Positions 47,339 through 56,535 of a stretch of 64,000 bases of DNA are shown here, piece after piece. Both the position numbers and the translations under genes were made by a program. Numbering within the stretch: position 1 is the first letter of the stretch; the number at the start of each line of letters is the position of its first letter. Under the pieces are notes generated by a model, which was given only the letters and a program-made list of their open reading frames with translations, did no database searches and was not told where the DNA came from. This DNA is from Brucella gallinifaecis (lineage in GTDB: Bacteria; Pseudomonadota; Alphaproteobacteria; Rhizobiales; Rhizobiaceae): positions 248,001-312,000 of the forward strand of contig NZ_ML636802.1 of the NCBI RefSeq assembly GCF_006476605.1. The letters run 5' to 3'.

Positions 47339-47689
47339 TCAGAGCTGAAAAAATGCCTCATACTGATCCGGCTTGAAGCCCACAATCAGCTTGCCATCCT
47401 TATCAAGTACCGGGCGCTTGACCATGGAGGGCTGCGCCAGCATCAATGCACGGGCTTTGGCCGCATCGACATTCTGACGCTCTTCTTCAGGCAATTTACG
47501 AAAGGTTGTGCCCGCACGATTAAGCAGCTTTTCCCACTCTATATTTTTGAGAAAGCGGTCAATTGTTGCCGCATCCAGTCCTTCTTTCTTGTAATCATGA
47601 AAGCTGTATTCAATGCCGTGATCATCAAGCCAGCTACGCGCCTTCTTCATCGTGTCACAGGCCTTGATACCGTAGATGGTCACGCTCAT
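47339..47689 (-). CDS. ArsC-family (YffB-like) reductase
   Basis: The 116-residue thioredoxin-fold protein begins MSVTIYGIKACDTMKKARSWL, with the single catalytic cysteine C11 of the YffB/Spx/ArsC group. True arsenate reductases carry the CxxS/R set elsewhere, and YffB-type proteins are thought to act as glutathione-dependent reductases. There are no ars genes nearby, so an arsenate role is unlikely. AAGGAG precedes the ATG. Confidence 0.9.
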   Translation of the reverse strand: MSVTIYGIKACDTMKKARSWLDDHGIEYSFHDYKKEGLDAATIDRFLKNIEWEKLLNRAGTTFRKLPEEERQNVDAAKARALMLAQPSMVKRPVLDKDGKLIVGFKPDQYEAFFQL

Positions 47690-47855
47690 TTCCGACTCCT
47701 TTATTTGTATAGCCTGATCAAAAGCCATCCATCAGAGCGTTGCAAGCCTTATCTTTCAGGATGTTTTGCCACTTTTTTGACGCAATATCGCCATACAAAC
47801 CATAAAATTGACATCAGATAGCCGCTGGAATTATCGCTTTTGCGACCCTGAAAGC

Positions 47856-48959
47856 TCATTTTTGCCTTCTGGTCTGCCGTTCTTTTTCCAGCAACTCGCG
47901 CTTGCGTTCAATACCCCAGCGATAGCCGGACAAGCCACCATCGTGACGCACCACGCGATGACAGGGAATGGCAACCGCGATCTTGTTTGCGCCACAGGCC
48001 TGCGCAACAGCGCGTGCTGATTTAGGCAGACCCATCTTCGCGGAAAGCTCGCTATAGCTTATCGTTTTACCATACGGGATCTCACGCAATGCCTGCCAGA
48101 CACGTTGCTGAAAAGCAGTGCCGCGCAAATCAAGCGGCAGGTTAAATCCGATAGCGGGGTTTTCAACAAAACCGATCGCTTGAGCGATATGATCTTCAAA
48201 ATCACGATCAGCGCCGACAAGCTGCGCTTTGGAAAAACGTCTTTCAAGGTCAATGATCAATTCTTGCGGATCATCACCCATCAATATGGCACAGACCCCC
48301 TTGCCGCTGACCGCCACCAGAACAGCACCCAAAGCTGATTGTCCGATAGCAAAGTGAATGATTTCGTTTTCGCCACCGGATTTGAAAGCCTTTGGGTTCA
48401 TGCCAAGAATCCTGTCTGACGCTTCATAAAAGCGGCTGGAAGAATTATAGCCTGCTTCATAGATCGCATCGGTAATACGAGCATTATCTTTCAGCACTGC
48501 ACGCATTTTTTCCGCGCGATGCGCATCAGCATAGGCTTTGGGGGTCAAGCCCGTGAAATTTTTGAAAATACGATGGAAATGCGCCGGGCTTGCACCTGCG
48601 GCCTGTGCAATCTCTTCAAGTGAAGGCACAGAATCGGCATTTTCAATAAACCGGCAGGCAGCCGAAACCATATTGGCATAACGCGCATTGTCTTGCGCAT
48701 CAAGCGTTGCATCAAGATGTGGCCTGCATCGCATGCAAGGGCGAAAGCCTGCCTGTTCAGCCTCTTCGCATCTATTAAAGAACTCAACATTTTCGCGTTT
48801 TCCCCGCCGCGACGGGCATGAGGGGCGACAATAAATACCCGTCGTGCGCACAGCATAAACGAATTGACCGTCGGCTCCCTTGTCACGCGAAAGCACTTGC
48901 CGCCAACGGCCTGCATCTGTGTCATTTTCGCTTTTCAGCATAGGTGTCATCAGGCTCAT
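47856..48959 (-). CDS. ada: Ada: methylphosphotriester/O6-methylguanine repair protein and regulator
   Basis: The 367-residue bifunctional protein has an N-terminal Ada zinc domain (C44, C48, C75, C78 in YCRPSCPSR and RPCMRCRP), a central AraC-type DNA-binding region, and a C-terminal methyltransferase with the acceptor C333 in IPCHRVV. It transfers methyl groups to itself and, once methylated, activates repair genes. ATG 48959 has AGGAAGGA 8 nt upstream. No alkA or alkB lies beside it. Confidence 0.94.
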   Translation of the reverse strand: MSLMTPMLKSENDTDAGRWRQVLSRDKGADGQFVYAVRTTGIYCRPSCPSRRGKRENVEFFNRCEEAEQAGFRPCMRCRPHLDATLDAQDNARYANMVSAACRFIENADSVPSLEEIAQAAGASPAHFHRIFKNFTGLTPKAYADAHRAEKMRAVLKDNARITDAIYEAGYNSSSRFYEASDRILGMNPKAFKSGGENEIIHFAIGQSALGAVLVAVSGKGVCAILMGDDPQELIIDLERRFSKAQLVGADRDFEDHIAQAIGFVENPAIGFNLPLDLRGTAFQQRVWQALREIPYGKTISYSELSAKMGLPKSARAVAQACGANKIAVAIPCHRVVRHDGGLSGYRWGIERKRELLEKERQTRRQK

Positions 48960-49049
48960 ATCCACTATCCTTCCTACTATGAAGGAAAGCTAATCGATGA
49001 CAAGGCCTGTAACACTCCGCTGCTTGCTTTCAAATTTTATCCGCGTCCA

Positions 49050-49835
49050 TCAGCTTCCTGCCTGCCCAGACTGGGATTTGCTCAGAACCACAACACGGCT
49101 ACCGCTTGTTACACGGCTGTGAAGATCGATAATGTCCTGATTGAACAGACGAATACAGCCCGACGAAGCAGCCTTGCCGATTGACCAGGGTTCGTTGGTG
49201 CCATGAATGCGATAAAGCGTGTCTTTGCCATCGCGATAAAGATAAAGTGCGCGTGCGCCAAGCGGATTTTTAATACCGCCTTCAAGACCCTTGGCATATT
49301 TTGCATAATGCTCAGGATTGCGCTTGATCATGTTTTGCGTCGGCGTCCAGCGTGGCCATTTCGCCTTGTAGGCAACCTGCGCCTCACCGCTGAAAGTCAG
49401 ACCTGCGCGGCCCACACCAACGGAATAGCGCATGGCCTTGCCGCCGGGCTGCACGAGATAAAGATAACGCGCATAGGGATCGACTATGATTGTGCCGACA
49501 GGATGGCTGGTCTGATAATCGACCTGTTTGCGCAGATTGCGTTTTGCGATTTTGCTCAAATCAAGGGCTGCAATATAATTACCGCCATCCGTAACCGCGC
49601 CATAGATGACTTCATAATCGCTTTGCGCAGTCTGAACTTCCGGTTCAGGCTCAATAATGGGTGCGACCACAACCGGTTCAGGCGCAATCTGTGGCGGCAT
49701 GTTTATAATGACAGGCCTGTCGGATGTCGTCGTGCAGGCCGCCACAACAAATGGCAGAAGACCAATCAAGACGAGCCGCGCCAGAGACGTTGCCGCTTTT
49801 TTTGTCTGATAAAGTGTCGCCAACATCTCCAACAT
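49050..49835 (-). CDS. L,D-transpeptidase (YkuD), lipoprotein-like
   Basis: The 261-residue protein has an N-terminal segment LARLVLIGLLPFVVAACTTT with a lipobox-like VAAC. The C-terminal YkuD domain carries the catalytic HGTNEPWSIGKAASSGCIRLFN (H and C conserved). It forms 3-3 crosslinks in peptidoglycan or attaches outer-membrane proteins to it, as Brucellaceae do. GAGGAAA before ATG 49835 decides the start over a TTG at 49847. Confidence 0.9.
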   Translation of the reverse strand: MLEMLATLYQTKKAATSLARLVLIGLLPFVVAACTTTSDRPVIINMPPQIAPEPVVVAPIIEPEPEVQTAQSDYEVIYGAVTDGGNYIAALDLSKIAKRNLRKQVDYQTSHPVGTIIVDPYARYLYLVQPGGKAMRYSVGVGRAGLTFSGEAQVAYKAKWPRWTPTQNMIKRNPEHYAKYAKGLEGGIKNPLGARALYLYRDGKDTLYRIHGTNEPWSIGKAASSGCIRLFNQDIIDLHSRVTSGSRVVVLSKSQSGQAGS

Positions 49836-49847
49836 CAATTTCCTCAA

Positions 49848-50188
49848 ACCATGTCCAGCTTTTCATGAAGGACAGAAATTATTGCAACCGGCGCGAATCC
49901 TTCGCTGCCTGACAAAAGTTAATATCATGATTAGCGAATGCTGCCAGCCGTGCGATACATCAGTGCCCTGCGCCTGAAAACCGAAACCTGTTTTATATAA
50001 AATATAAATAAAACATATAGATAAAGAATTTCTTATCTTGCTGGTCAAACAGAAGCCACTCAAGCCTTTGGCATTTTCTGTTCTATAAATTTTCAATGGG
50101 TTGACAGGACAGGCCGCGCCTTGCATTATGCAATTGCAAACCATTTGCAATTAAGCTCAATATATTTCATATTGTTTCAATCATATTT
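49848..50188. other. Divergent intergenic region upstream of irr
   Basis: About 340 bp between the L,D-transpeptidase and irr genes, very AT-rich at 49990-50040. It holds the palindrome at 50132-50152. No small gene is evident. Confidence 0.55.
50132..50152. promoter_or_regulatory. Candidate Mur/Fur box upstream of irr
   Basis: AATTGCAAA and TTTGCAATT are perfect inverted 9-bp arms around CCA. This resembles the TGCAAAT-type boxes bound by the manganese regulator Mur (a Fur homologue) in Rhizobiales. Mur control of irr has been reported in Brucella. Confidence 0.6.
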
Positions 50189-50212
50189 TTGAGCAAAAAG
50201 CCGAGACTGTTC

Positions 50213-50701
50213 ATGCTGTTCAATCCTGATGCAGGGCCAAAAGCCTCGCCGCTCTTGTCAAAATCCTCCCCCAATTCTGGCAAGCAGAAAGCATTGGCAG
50301 TCAGAGCGATATTAAGACGGGTCGGGCTACGCCCGACCCGTCAGCGCATTGCCTTGGGATCTTTGCTTTTTACGGAAAAACACCGGCATGTTACCCCCGA
50401 CATGCTCAATGAAGAAGCGTTGTTGCAAGGCGTAAAGCTGTCAGTTGCAACGGTTTACAACACGCTTAATCAATTTGCTGATGCCGGCCTTATTCGCAAG
50501 ATCAGCATTCATGGCGAGCGCACATATTTCGATACCGATACGGGTGATCACGCGCATTTCTACATTTCAGATCAGGAACAGATCATCGACATAGCGCCCG
50601 GTGACATTGGTGTCGGGCCGTTACCTGCCCCGCCCAAAGGTTACAAAATCAGCAAGGTGGATATCCTGATCCATCTGGTGGCTGACACCCAACCATCCTG
50701 A
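50213..50701 (+). CDS. irr: Iron-response regulator Irr (Fur family)
   Basis: The 162-residue protein has the Fur winged helix (GLRPTRQRIALGSLLF, SVATVYNTLNQFADAGLIRKI) and the metal/haem region with DHAHFY. These features match Irr rather than Fur or Zur. Irr represses haem synthesis and iron-use genes when iron is scarce and is degraded in a haem-dependent way. ATG 50213 is chosen; a TTG at 50189 is possible, and neither has a strong SD. Confidence 0.88.
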   Translation: MLFNPDAGPKASPLLSKSSPNSGKQKALAVRAILRRVGLRPTRQRIALGSLLFTEKHRHVTPDMLNEEALLQGVKLSVATVYNTLNQFADAGLIRKISIHGERTYFDTDTGDHAHFYISDQEQIIDIAPGDIGVGPLPAPPKGYKISKVDILIHLVADTQPS

Positions 50702-50744
50702 TTTCCCCACACGCCCAATTCGTCGCATGTCCTATCAGCGCCAT

Positions 50745-50758
50745 TTGATTTAGATCAA
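50745..50758. promoter_or_regulatory. FNR/FixK-type box upstream of ccoN
   Basis: TTGATTTAGATCAA is a perfect TTGAT-N4-ATCAA palindrome, 90 bp before the ccoN start. It implies oxygen-dependent activation by an FnrN/FixK-type regulator. Confidence 0.85.
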
Positions 50759-50848
50759 TGACACTCTCATACAAAGAAACTATGCAGAACTTATCGCTAT
50801 AGTTGTCTTTTTTGAGACAATTTATGACTTGCGCTGCGAGGGGATTAG

Positions 50849-52474
50849 ATGAACTACGCCGCTGGAACAGTCCTTTCTGGTCTGGGAGCACTTTTTGCTG
50901 TGCTTCTGGCCGGATTTTCTCATGATGAATTGTTCAGAATCCATATGTGGATTTTGTTCGCTGTGCTCGCCATTTTCACCATATTGCTGATGCGCAATGC
51001 CGATTACAGCCTGTCTCCAAAAAAGGTTGATACATCAACCTATATGGACGGGCCAATCCGCTATGGCGTCATTGCAACCGTTTTCTGGGGTGTGGTCGGT
51101 TTTCTGGTTGGCGTGCTGATCGCAGCACAGCTCGCTTTTCCTGATCTCAACATTGAGCCATATCTGAATTTCGGTCGTTTGCGCCCATTGCACACTTCGG
51201 GGGTCGTGTTTGCATTTGGTGGCAATATCCTGCTTGCATCAAGCTTCTATGTCGTGCAGCGCACCTGTCGCGCACGTCTGTTTGGTGGCGATCTCGCATG
51301 GTTCGTGTTCTGGGGCTACAATCTTTTCATCGTGATGGCGGCAACCGGCTATCTGCTGGGCATTACGCAATCGCGTGAATATGCCGAACCGGAATGGTAT
51401 GTCGATCTCTGGCTGACTATTGTCTGGGTTGCCTATCTTGCCGTTTTCCTTGGCACGGTATTGAAGCGCAAGGAGCCGCATATCTATGTGGCAAACTGGT
51501 TCTACCTGTCATTCATCGTCACCATTGCGATGCTGCATATCATCAACAATCTGGCAATCCCGGTCTCGTTTCTGGGCGTGAAAAGCTATTCGGCTTTCGC
51601 AGGTGTGCAGGATGCGGTGACACAATGGTGGTATGGACATAATGCGGTGGCGTTCTTCCTGACCGTGCCGTTCCTCGCCATGATGTATTATTTCGTACCA
51701 AAACAGGCAAACCGTCCAATCTATTCCTATCGTCTGTCGATCGTGCACTTCTGGTCGATCATCTTCCTCTATATCTGGGCCGGTCCACACCATCTGCATT
51801 ATACGGCTATTCCCGACTGGGCGCAGACGCTTGGCATGGTGTTCTCGATCATGTTGTGGATGCCTTCATGGGGCGGCATGATCAATGGTCTGATGACGCT
51901 TTCGGGCGCATGGGACAAGGTTCGTACCGATCCGATCATCCGCTTGATGGTTGCAGCAATCGCCTTTTACGGCATGGCAACCTTTGAAGGCCCGATGCTG
52001 TCTATCAAGGCTGTCAACTCGCTGTCGCACTATACTGACTGGACCATTGGTCACGTCCATGCGGGTGCGCTTGGCTGGAACGGCATGATCACCTTTGCGG
52101 CCGTTTATTACCTGACGCCTAAGCTTTGGAACCGTGAACGCCTTTACTCGATCCGTATGGTCAACTGGCACTTCTGGCTCGCAACCCTTGGTATCGTGCT
52201 TTACGCCGCCGCCATGTGGGTTGCCGGTATCCAGCAGGGTCTGATGTGGCGCGAATATGATGCCCAGGGCTTCCTCGTCTATTCCTTCGTCGAAACCGTT
52301 GCGGCCATGTTCCCTTACTACGTCATTCGTACGCTGGGCGGTGTGCTCTATCTGGCCGGTGGACTGGTTATGGCCTGGAACGTCTATCAGACCATCCGCG
52401 GCAATCTGCGCAAGGAAGCCCCGATGGGCGGCGCGCAGCCTGTGGTGAATGCCACCATGCAGCCAGCCAAATAA
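50849..52474 (+). CDS. ccoN: cbb3-type cytochrome c oxidase subunit I
   Basis: The 541-residue subunit has about 12-14 membrane helices and the haem/CuB histidines in [32 protein letters not shown] and [11 protein letters not shown]. It is the catalytic subunit of the high-affinity oxidase used under microaerobic conditions. GCGAGGGG precedes the ATG. It is first in ccoNOQP. Confidence 0.97.
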   Translation: MNYAAGTVLSGLGALFAVLLAGFSHDELFRIHMWILFAVLAIFTILLMRNADYSLSPKKVDTSTYMDGPIRYGVIATVFWGVVGFLVGVLIAAQLAFPDLNIEPYLNFGRLRPLHTSGVVFAFGGNILLASSFYVVQRTCRARLFGGDLAWFVFWGYNLFIVMAATGYLLGITQSREYAEPEWYVDLWLTIVWVAYLAVFLGTVLKRKEPHIYVANWFYLSFIVTIAMLHIINNLAIPVSFLGVKSYSAFAGVQDAVTQWWYGHNAVAFFLTVPFLAMMYYFVPKQANRPIYSYRLSIVHFWSIIFLYIWAGPHHLHYTAIPDWAQTLGMVFSIMLWMPSWGGMINGLMTLSGAWDKVRTDPIIRLMVAAIAFYGMATFEGPMLSIKAVNSLSHYTDWTIGHVHAGALGWNGMITFAAVYYLTPKLWNRERLYSIRMVNWHFWLATLGIVLYAAAMWVAGIQQGLMWREYDAQGFLVYSFVETVAAMFPYYVIRTLGGVLYLAGGLVMAWNVYQTIRGNLRKEAPMGGAQPVVNATMQPAK

Positions 52475-52486
52475 GGAGTGTGATTG

Positions 52487-53218
52487 ATGTCTTTTCTGAA
52501 AAACCACTCCAAACTGGAGAAAAATGCAACCCTGTTGCTCATTGCCTCGCTGGCAGTGGTGACTGTCGGTGGCATCGTGGAAATCGCGCCATTGTTCTAT
52601 CTCGAAAACACCATCGAGAAGGTGGAAGGGATGCGTCCCTATTCACCATTGGAACTGGCAGGGCGCGACATCTATGTGCGTGAAGGCTGCTATCTCTGCC
52701 ATAGCCAGATGATCCGTCCGTTCCGCGACGAAGTGGAGCGTTATGGCCATTATTCTCTGGCGGCAGAATCCATGTATGACCATTCGTTCCAATGGGGTTC
52801 CAAGCGTACAGGGCCAGACCTTGCGCGTGTGGGGGGCCGCTATTCCAACGAATGGCATGTGCAGCATCTGGTGCGTCCGCGTGACGTGGTGCCGGAATCG
52901 GTCATGCCGAATTACGGCTTCCTGCTCAATCGTCCGCTCGACTTCAACAATATGTCAGCCAATCTGAAGGCCAATATTGCTGTTGGTGTGCCCTATACGC
53001 AGGAAATGGTCGATAATGCCATTAATGATGTGAAAGCACAGGCCGAGCCGGATGCCGATACAGAGGCCCTTCTTGCACGCTACCCCAAGGCGAAAGTTGG
53101 CGATTTTGACGGCAATCCGCAGGTCATTTCGGAGATGGATGCATTGATTGCCTATCTCCAGATGCTCGGTACGCTCGTCGACTTCTCGACCTACGACCAG
53201 TCCCCCAAAGCACGATAA
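52487..53218 (+). CDS. ccoO: cbb3 oxidase subunit II (monohaem cytochrome c)
   Basis: The 243-residue membrane-anchored cytochrome has one CxxCH haem motif, CYLCH (C68, C71, H72), and an N-terminal membrane helix. It passes electrons to CcoN. It starts 12 bp after ccoN, with AAGGAG between them. Confidence 0.96.
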   Translation: MSFLKNHSKLEKNATLLLIASLAVVTVGGIVEIAPLFYLENTIEKVEGMRPYSPLELAGRDIYVREGCYLCHSQMIRPFRDEVERYGHYSLAAESMYDHSFQWGSKRTGPDLARVGGRYSNEWHVQHLVRPRDVVPESVMPNYGFLLNRPLDFNNMSANLKANIAVGVPYTQEMVDNAINDVKAQAEPDADTEALLARYPKAKVGDFDGNPQVISEMDALIAYLQMLGTLVDFSTYDQSPKAR

Positions 53219-53233
53219 AGCGGAGTAACAGCC

Positions 53234-53392
53234 ATGGATTACAATACCCTGCGCACTTTCGCCGATAGTTGGGGCCTGCTCGCAATGGCTCTGTTCTTTG
53301 TCTTCGTGGTGATTTTTGCCTTCCGCCCGGGAAGCAAGAAAAAAGCCGATGAAGCGAAGGAGATTCCATTCAAGGACGACAAAAATGACTGA
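53234..53392 (+). CDS. ccoQ: cbb3 oxidase subunit IV
   Basis: The 52-residue protein (MDYNTLRTFADSW, then one membrane helix LLAMALFFVFVVIFAF and the polar tail RPGSKKKADEAKE) matches CcoQ, which stabilises the complex. It lies 15 bp after ccoO and overlaps ccoP by 8 bp, so it is translationally coupled. CGGAGT provides the SD. Confidence 0.93.
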   Translation: MDYNTLRTFADSWGLLAMALFFVFVVIFAFRPGSKKKADEAKEIPFKDDKND

Positions 53393-54278
53393 CAAAAAGA
53401 TTGATGAAGTCCAGATTGATGAAGCCCAAATCGATGAAATCAGCGGCGTAGAAACCACCGGCCATGAATGGGATGGTATTCAGGAACTCGATAATCCAAT
53501 GCCGCGCTGGTGGCTATGGACATTCTACGCCACAATCGTCTGGGCTATAGCCTATGTGATCGCCTATCCCGCATGGCCGCTGATCACAAGTTCGACGGCT
53601 GGTCTCACAGAATGGTCGAGCCGTGGCGATTTCTGGAAAGAAAATGCCCAGATCGCGGCTGATCGTCAGGGCATCATCGAGCAGATCAACGCCAAAAATG
53701 TGCATGAGATCATTGCTGACGAAAACCTGCGCCAATATGCGATTGCAGGTGGTGCAGCAGCGTTCCGCGTCAATTGCGTACAGTGCCATGGCACCGGCGC
53801 GCAAGGAGCGCCCGGCTATCCGAACCTCAATGATGATGACTGGCTGTGGGGTGGTTCGGTTGACGATATCCTGACAACAATCCGCCATGGCGTGCGTTCG
53901 AGCGATGATGAAGATACCCGCGTTTCAGAAATGCCGGCCTTTATCGATGTTCTTGAACCACAGCAGATCCGTGACGTGAGCGCCTATGTGGTGAGCCTTT
54001 CCGGCACGCCGCATAATCCGGCAATGGTGCCGGACGGCGAAAAGGTTTTTGCGGAAAACTGCGCCGTCTGCCATGGCGCGGATGCCAAGGGCTTGCGCGA
54101 ATTCGGTGCACCCGACCTCACCGATGCGATCTGGTTCTATGGTTCCGGTGAAGACGCAATCGCCAAACAGGTTGCACGTCCAAAACATGGCGTGATGCCG
54201 GCATGGGAAGCACGCCTTGGCGATGCAACCGTCAAGCAGCTCGCAATCTTCGTCCACTCGCTCGGCGGTGGTGAATAA
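53385..54278 (+). CDS. ccoP: cbb3 oxidase subunit III (dihaem cytochrome c)
   Basis: The 297-residue protein has two membrane helices near 40-75 and two cytochrome c domains, with haem motifs CVQCH (C131, C134, H135) and CAVCH (C226, C229, H230). It relays electrons to CcoO. The N-terminal KIDEVQIDEAQIDEIS contains an internal repeat. The start overlaps the ccoQ end. Confidence 0.96.
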   Translation: MTDKKIDEVQIDEAQIDEISGVETTGHEWDGIQELDNPMPRWWLWTFYATIVWAIAYVIAYPAWPLITSSTAGLTEWSSRGDFWKENAQIAADRQGIIEQINAKNVHEIIADENLRQYAIAGGAAAFRVNCVQCHGTGAQGAPGYPNLNDDDWLWGGSVDDILTTIRHGVRSSDDEDTRVSEMPAFIDVLEPQQIRDVSAYVVSLSGTPHNPAMVPDGEKVFAENCAVCHGADAKGLREFGAPDLTDAIWFYGSGEDAIAKQVARPKHGVMPAWEARLGDATVKQLAIFVHSLGGGE

Positions 54279-54293
54279 TAATACCCAAGCTTT

Positions 54294-54327
54294 GCTGGCC
54301 CCGGCTTGACGGCAAATCGGGGCCAGC
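54294..54327. other. GC-rich stem-loop between ccoP and ccoG
   Basis: GCTGGCCCCG (54294-54303) pairs perfectly with CGGGGCCAGC (54318-54327). It has no U tract. It may stabilise the ccoNOQP transcript or lower read-through into ccoGHIS. Confidence 0.75.
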
Positions 54328-54383
54328 CAAACGAGAAATGCACCAGAACGGACGGCGAATAACCACCCCGCTCTCAATCATTG

Positions 54384-54435
54384 CAAATGCGATATGCCCG
54401 ACAAGCCAGCTTCTGTCTTTCCGGCATCGCATTTG
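54384..54435. other. Inverted repeat just before the ccoG ribosome-binding site
   Basis: CAAATGCGAT (54384-54393) and ATCGCATTTG (54426-54435) pair perfectly; the second arm touches the ccoG SD GAGGAG. Confidence 0.6.
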
Positions 54436-54448
54436 AGGAGCAAGGCAA

Positions 54449-56026
54449 ATGTCAGACGATGTCGAACGGATAGACGTTCAGGCAGTCAATTCCCCCAAGA
54501 TCCGCCTGCCCAAAAGCGGGAAGTCGCTTTATGCGGCGCGGGTCAAGATATTTCCGAAGCGCGTAACGGGCAATTTCCGCCGCTTCAAATGGATTATCAT
54601 GTTCATTACATTGGGGATTTATTATCTGACGCCGTTTCTGCGCTGGGATCGCGGGCCTTACGCGCCCGATCAGGCTGTGCTGATCGATCTTGCCAATCGC
54701 CGCTTCTATTTTTTCTTCATCGAAATATGGCCACAGGAATTCTATTATGTTGCAGGTCTGCTGATCATGGCGGGCCTTGGTCTGTTTCTGGTGACATCTG
54801 CGGCTGGCCGCGCATGGTGCGGCTATACTTGTCCGCAAACCGTATGGGTTGATCTTTATCTGGTGGTTGAACGCGCCATTGAAGGCGACCGCAATGCCCG
54901 TATGAAGCTGGACAAGGCGCCGTGGAGCTTCGACAAGGTCTGGAAGCGTGTGACCAAACATGCAATCTGGTTGCTGATCGGCGTGCTGACGGGCGGCGCG
55001 TGGATTTTCTATTTTGCCGATGCGCCAACGCTTCTTGTTGATTTTGTAACCGGACATGCGGCCCCTGTCGCTTACATCACTGTCGCGATCCTGACAGCCA
55101 CGACCTATGTTTTCGGCGGATTGATGCGCGAGCAGGTCTGCACCTATATGTGCCCATGGCCGCGAATTCAGGCAGCCATGCTTGATGAAAACTCGCTGAC
55201 CGTGACCTATAATGACTGGCGTGGCGAACCCCGCTCACGCCATTCCAAGAAAGCGCTTGCCGCAGGCGAAACCGTGGGGGATTGCGTGGATTGCAATGCC
55301 TGTGTTGCCGCCTGCCCGATGGGGATCGACATTCGCGATGGTCAGCAGCTTGAATGCATCACCTGTGCGCTTTGCATTGATGCCTGTGACAATGTGATGG
55401 ACAAGGTTGGCAAGCAACGCGGCCTGATTTCCTATGCAACCCTTGCCGATTACGACTGGAACATGGCGCTTGCCACCAATAATGGCACGGCACCGATTAA
55501 TCCTGCACGGGTTTATGAAGCGCCCAACAGGCTTTCCGGTGCGATAGAGCATCTGTCATGGAAAAAGATCCTGCGTCCGCGTATCCTGTTCTACTTTATC
55601 ATCTGGGCGCTTATCGGACTGACACTGATCATCTCGCTTTCGATGCGTCAACGCATCGGTATCAATGTTCTGCATGATCGCACACCGCAATATGTGCTAT
55701 TGTCGGATGGTTCTATCCGCAACGGCTATACGGTCAAGCTGCTCAACATGATCCCGGTTCCGCGTAATTTCCGTCTGTCTATTGAAGGTCTTCCGGGTGC
55801 AACCCTGAGCGTGCAGGATGAAAATATCGATGCAGAGGGCAATTATAATGTACCGGTTGAACCCGACAGGCTGAAAACATTGCGCGTTTTCGTGACCATG
55901 CCGCATGATGCAATTACAGAGCAACGCGCCGATTATGAAATCGAAGTGCGTGACGCAGACGGCTCTGAAAGCGCACGCTACAAAGCAACCTTCATGGCTC
56001 CAGAAATGACCGGGGAGAAAAGATGA
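54449..56026 (+). CDS. ccoG: Cytochrome oxidase accessory protein CcoG/FixG (ferredoxin-like)
   Basis: The 525-residue membrane protein has several helices and two 4Fe-4S cluster motifs: C279, C282, C285, C289 in CVDCNACVAACP, and C303, C306, C309, C313 in CITCALCIDAC. CcoG is a cupric reductase supplying Cu(I) for cbb3 assembly. GAGGAG lies before the ATG. It overlaps fixH by 4 bp. Confidence 0.95.
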   Translation: MSDDVERIDVQAVNSPKIRLPKSGKSLYAARVKIFPKRVTGNFRRFKWIIMFITLGIYYLTPFLRWDRGPYAPDQAVLIDLANRRFYFFFIEIWPQEFYYVAGLLIMAGLGLFLVTSAAGRAWCGYTCPQTVWVDLYLVVERAIEGDRNARMKLDKAPWSFDKVWKRVTKHAIWLLIGVLTGGAWIFYFADAPTLLVDFVTGHAAPVAYITVAILTATTYVFGGLMREQVCTYMCPWPRIQAAMLDENSLTVTYNDWRGEPRSRHSKKALAAGETVGDCVDCNACVAACPMGIDIRDGQQLECITCALCIDACDNVMDKVGKQRGLISYATLADYDWNMALATNNGTAPINPARVYEAPNRLSGAIEHLSWKKILRPRILFYFIIWALIGLTLIISLSMRQRIGINVLHDRTPQYVLLSDGSIRNGYTVKLLNMIPVPRNFRLSIEGLPGATLSVQDENIDAEGNYNVPVEPDRLKTLRVFVTMPHDAITEQRADYEIEVRDADGSESARYKATFMAPEMTGEKR

Positions 56027-56535
56027 TGTCAGTGAAATCAAAAACCACAAATGGGTTCACCGGCTGGCATATGCTGGGCATCATGTTTGCTTTTTTCGGT
56101 GTCATTATCGCGGTGAACATGACCATGGCTTACAAGGCAGTGAACAGCTGGAGCGGACTGGTCGTCAAGAACACCTATGTCGCCAGTCAGCAATTCAACG
56201 ACAAGGCCGAGACTGGAAAAATACAGGCAGCCCTTGGCTGGCAGTCTCAGCCAATGCTTGAAGAAGGCATCTTCTCCTGGCGTCTGAATGATCGCGATGG
56301 CAAGGCTGTTGTGATGACCGGCGGCACGGTTGAGTTCAAGCGCCCTGTCGGCGATTTACATGATACAAAAGTGACGCTTTCCGTTGTGCAGAACGGTATG
56401 CTGAGCGCTCCGCTGACACTGGATGACGGTGCATGGATCATGGAAGTCAATGCAGTGGCCAGTAACGATTACGGCCTTGAAGACCCTTATCGCCACATCA
56501 TCCGTGTTCTGGTGAAGGACGGGAGAATTTTATGA
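56023..56535 (+). CDS. ccoH: FixH/CcoH assembly protein
   Basis: The 170-residue protein has one N-terminal membrane helix (MLGIMFAFFGVIIAVNMTMAY) and a periplasmic domain beginning SWSGLVVKNTYVASQQFND, the FixH signature. It is needed for cbb3 assembly. Both ends overlap neighbours through ATGA, indicating tight coupling with ccoG and ccoI. Confidence 0.94.
   Translation: MMSVKSKTTNGFTGWHMLGIMFAFFGVIIAVNMTMAYKAVNSWSGLVVKNTYVASQQFNDKAETGKIQAALGWQSQPMLEEGIFSWRLNDRDGKAVVMTGGTVEFKRPVGDLHDTKVTLSVVQNGMLSAPLTLDDGAWIMEVNAVASNDYGLEDPYRHIIRVLVKDGRIL

Noticed and set aside
47339-47689. Arsenate reductase and an arsenic-resistance locus
   Set aside because: The protein is of the YffB type and there is no arsR, arsB or acr3 gene beside it.
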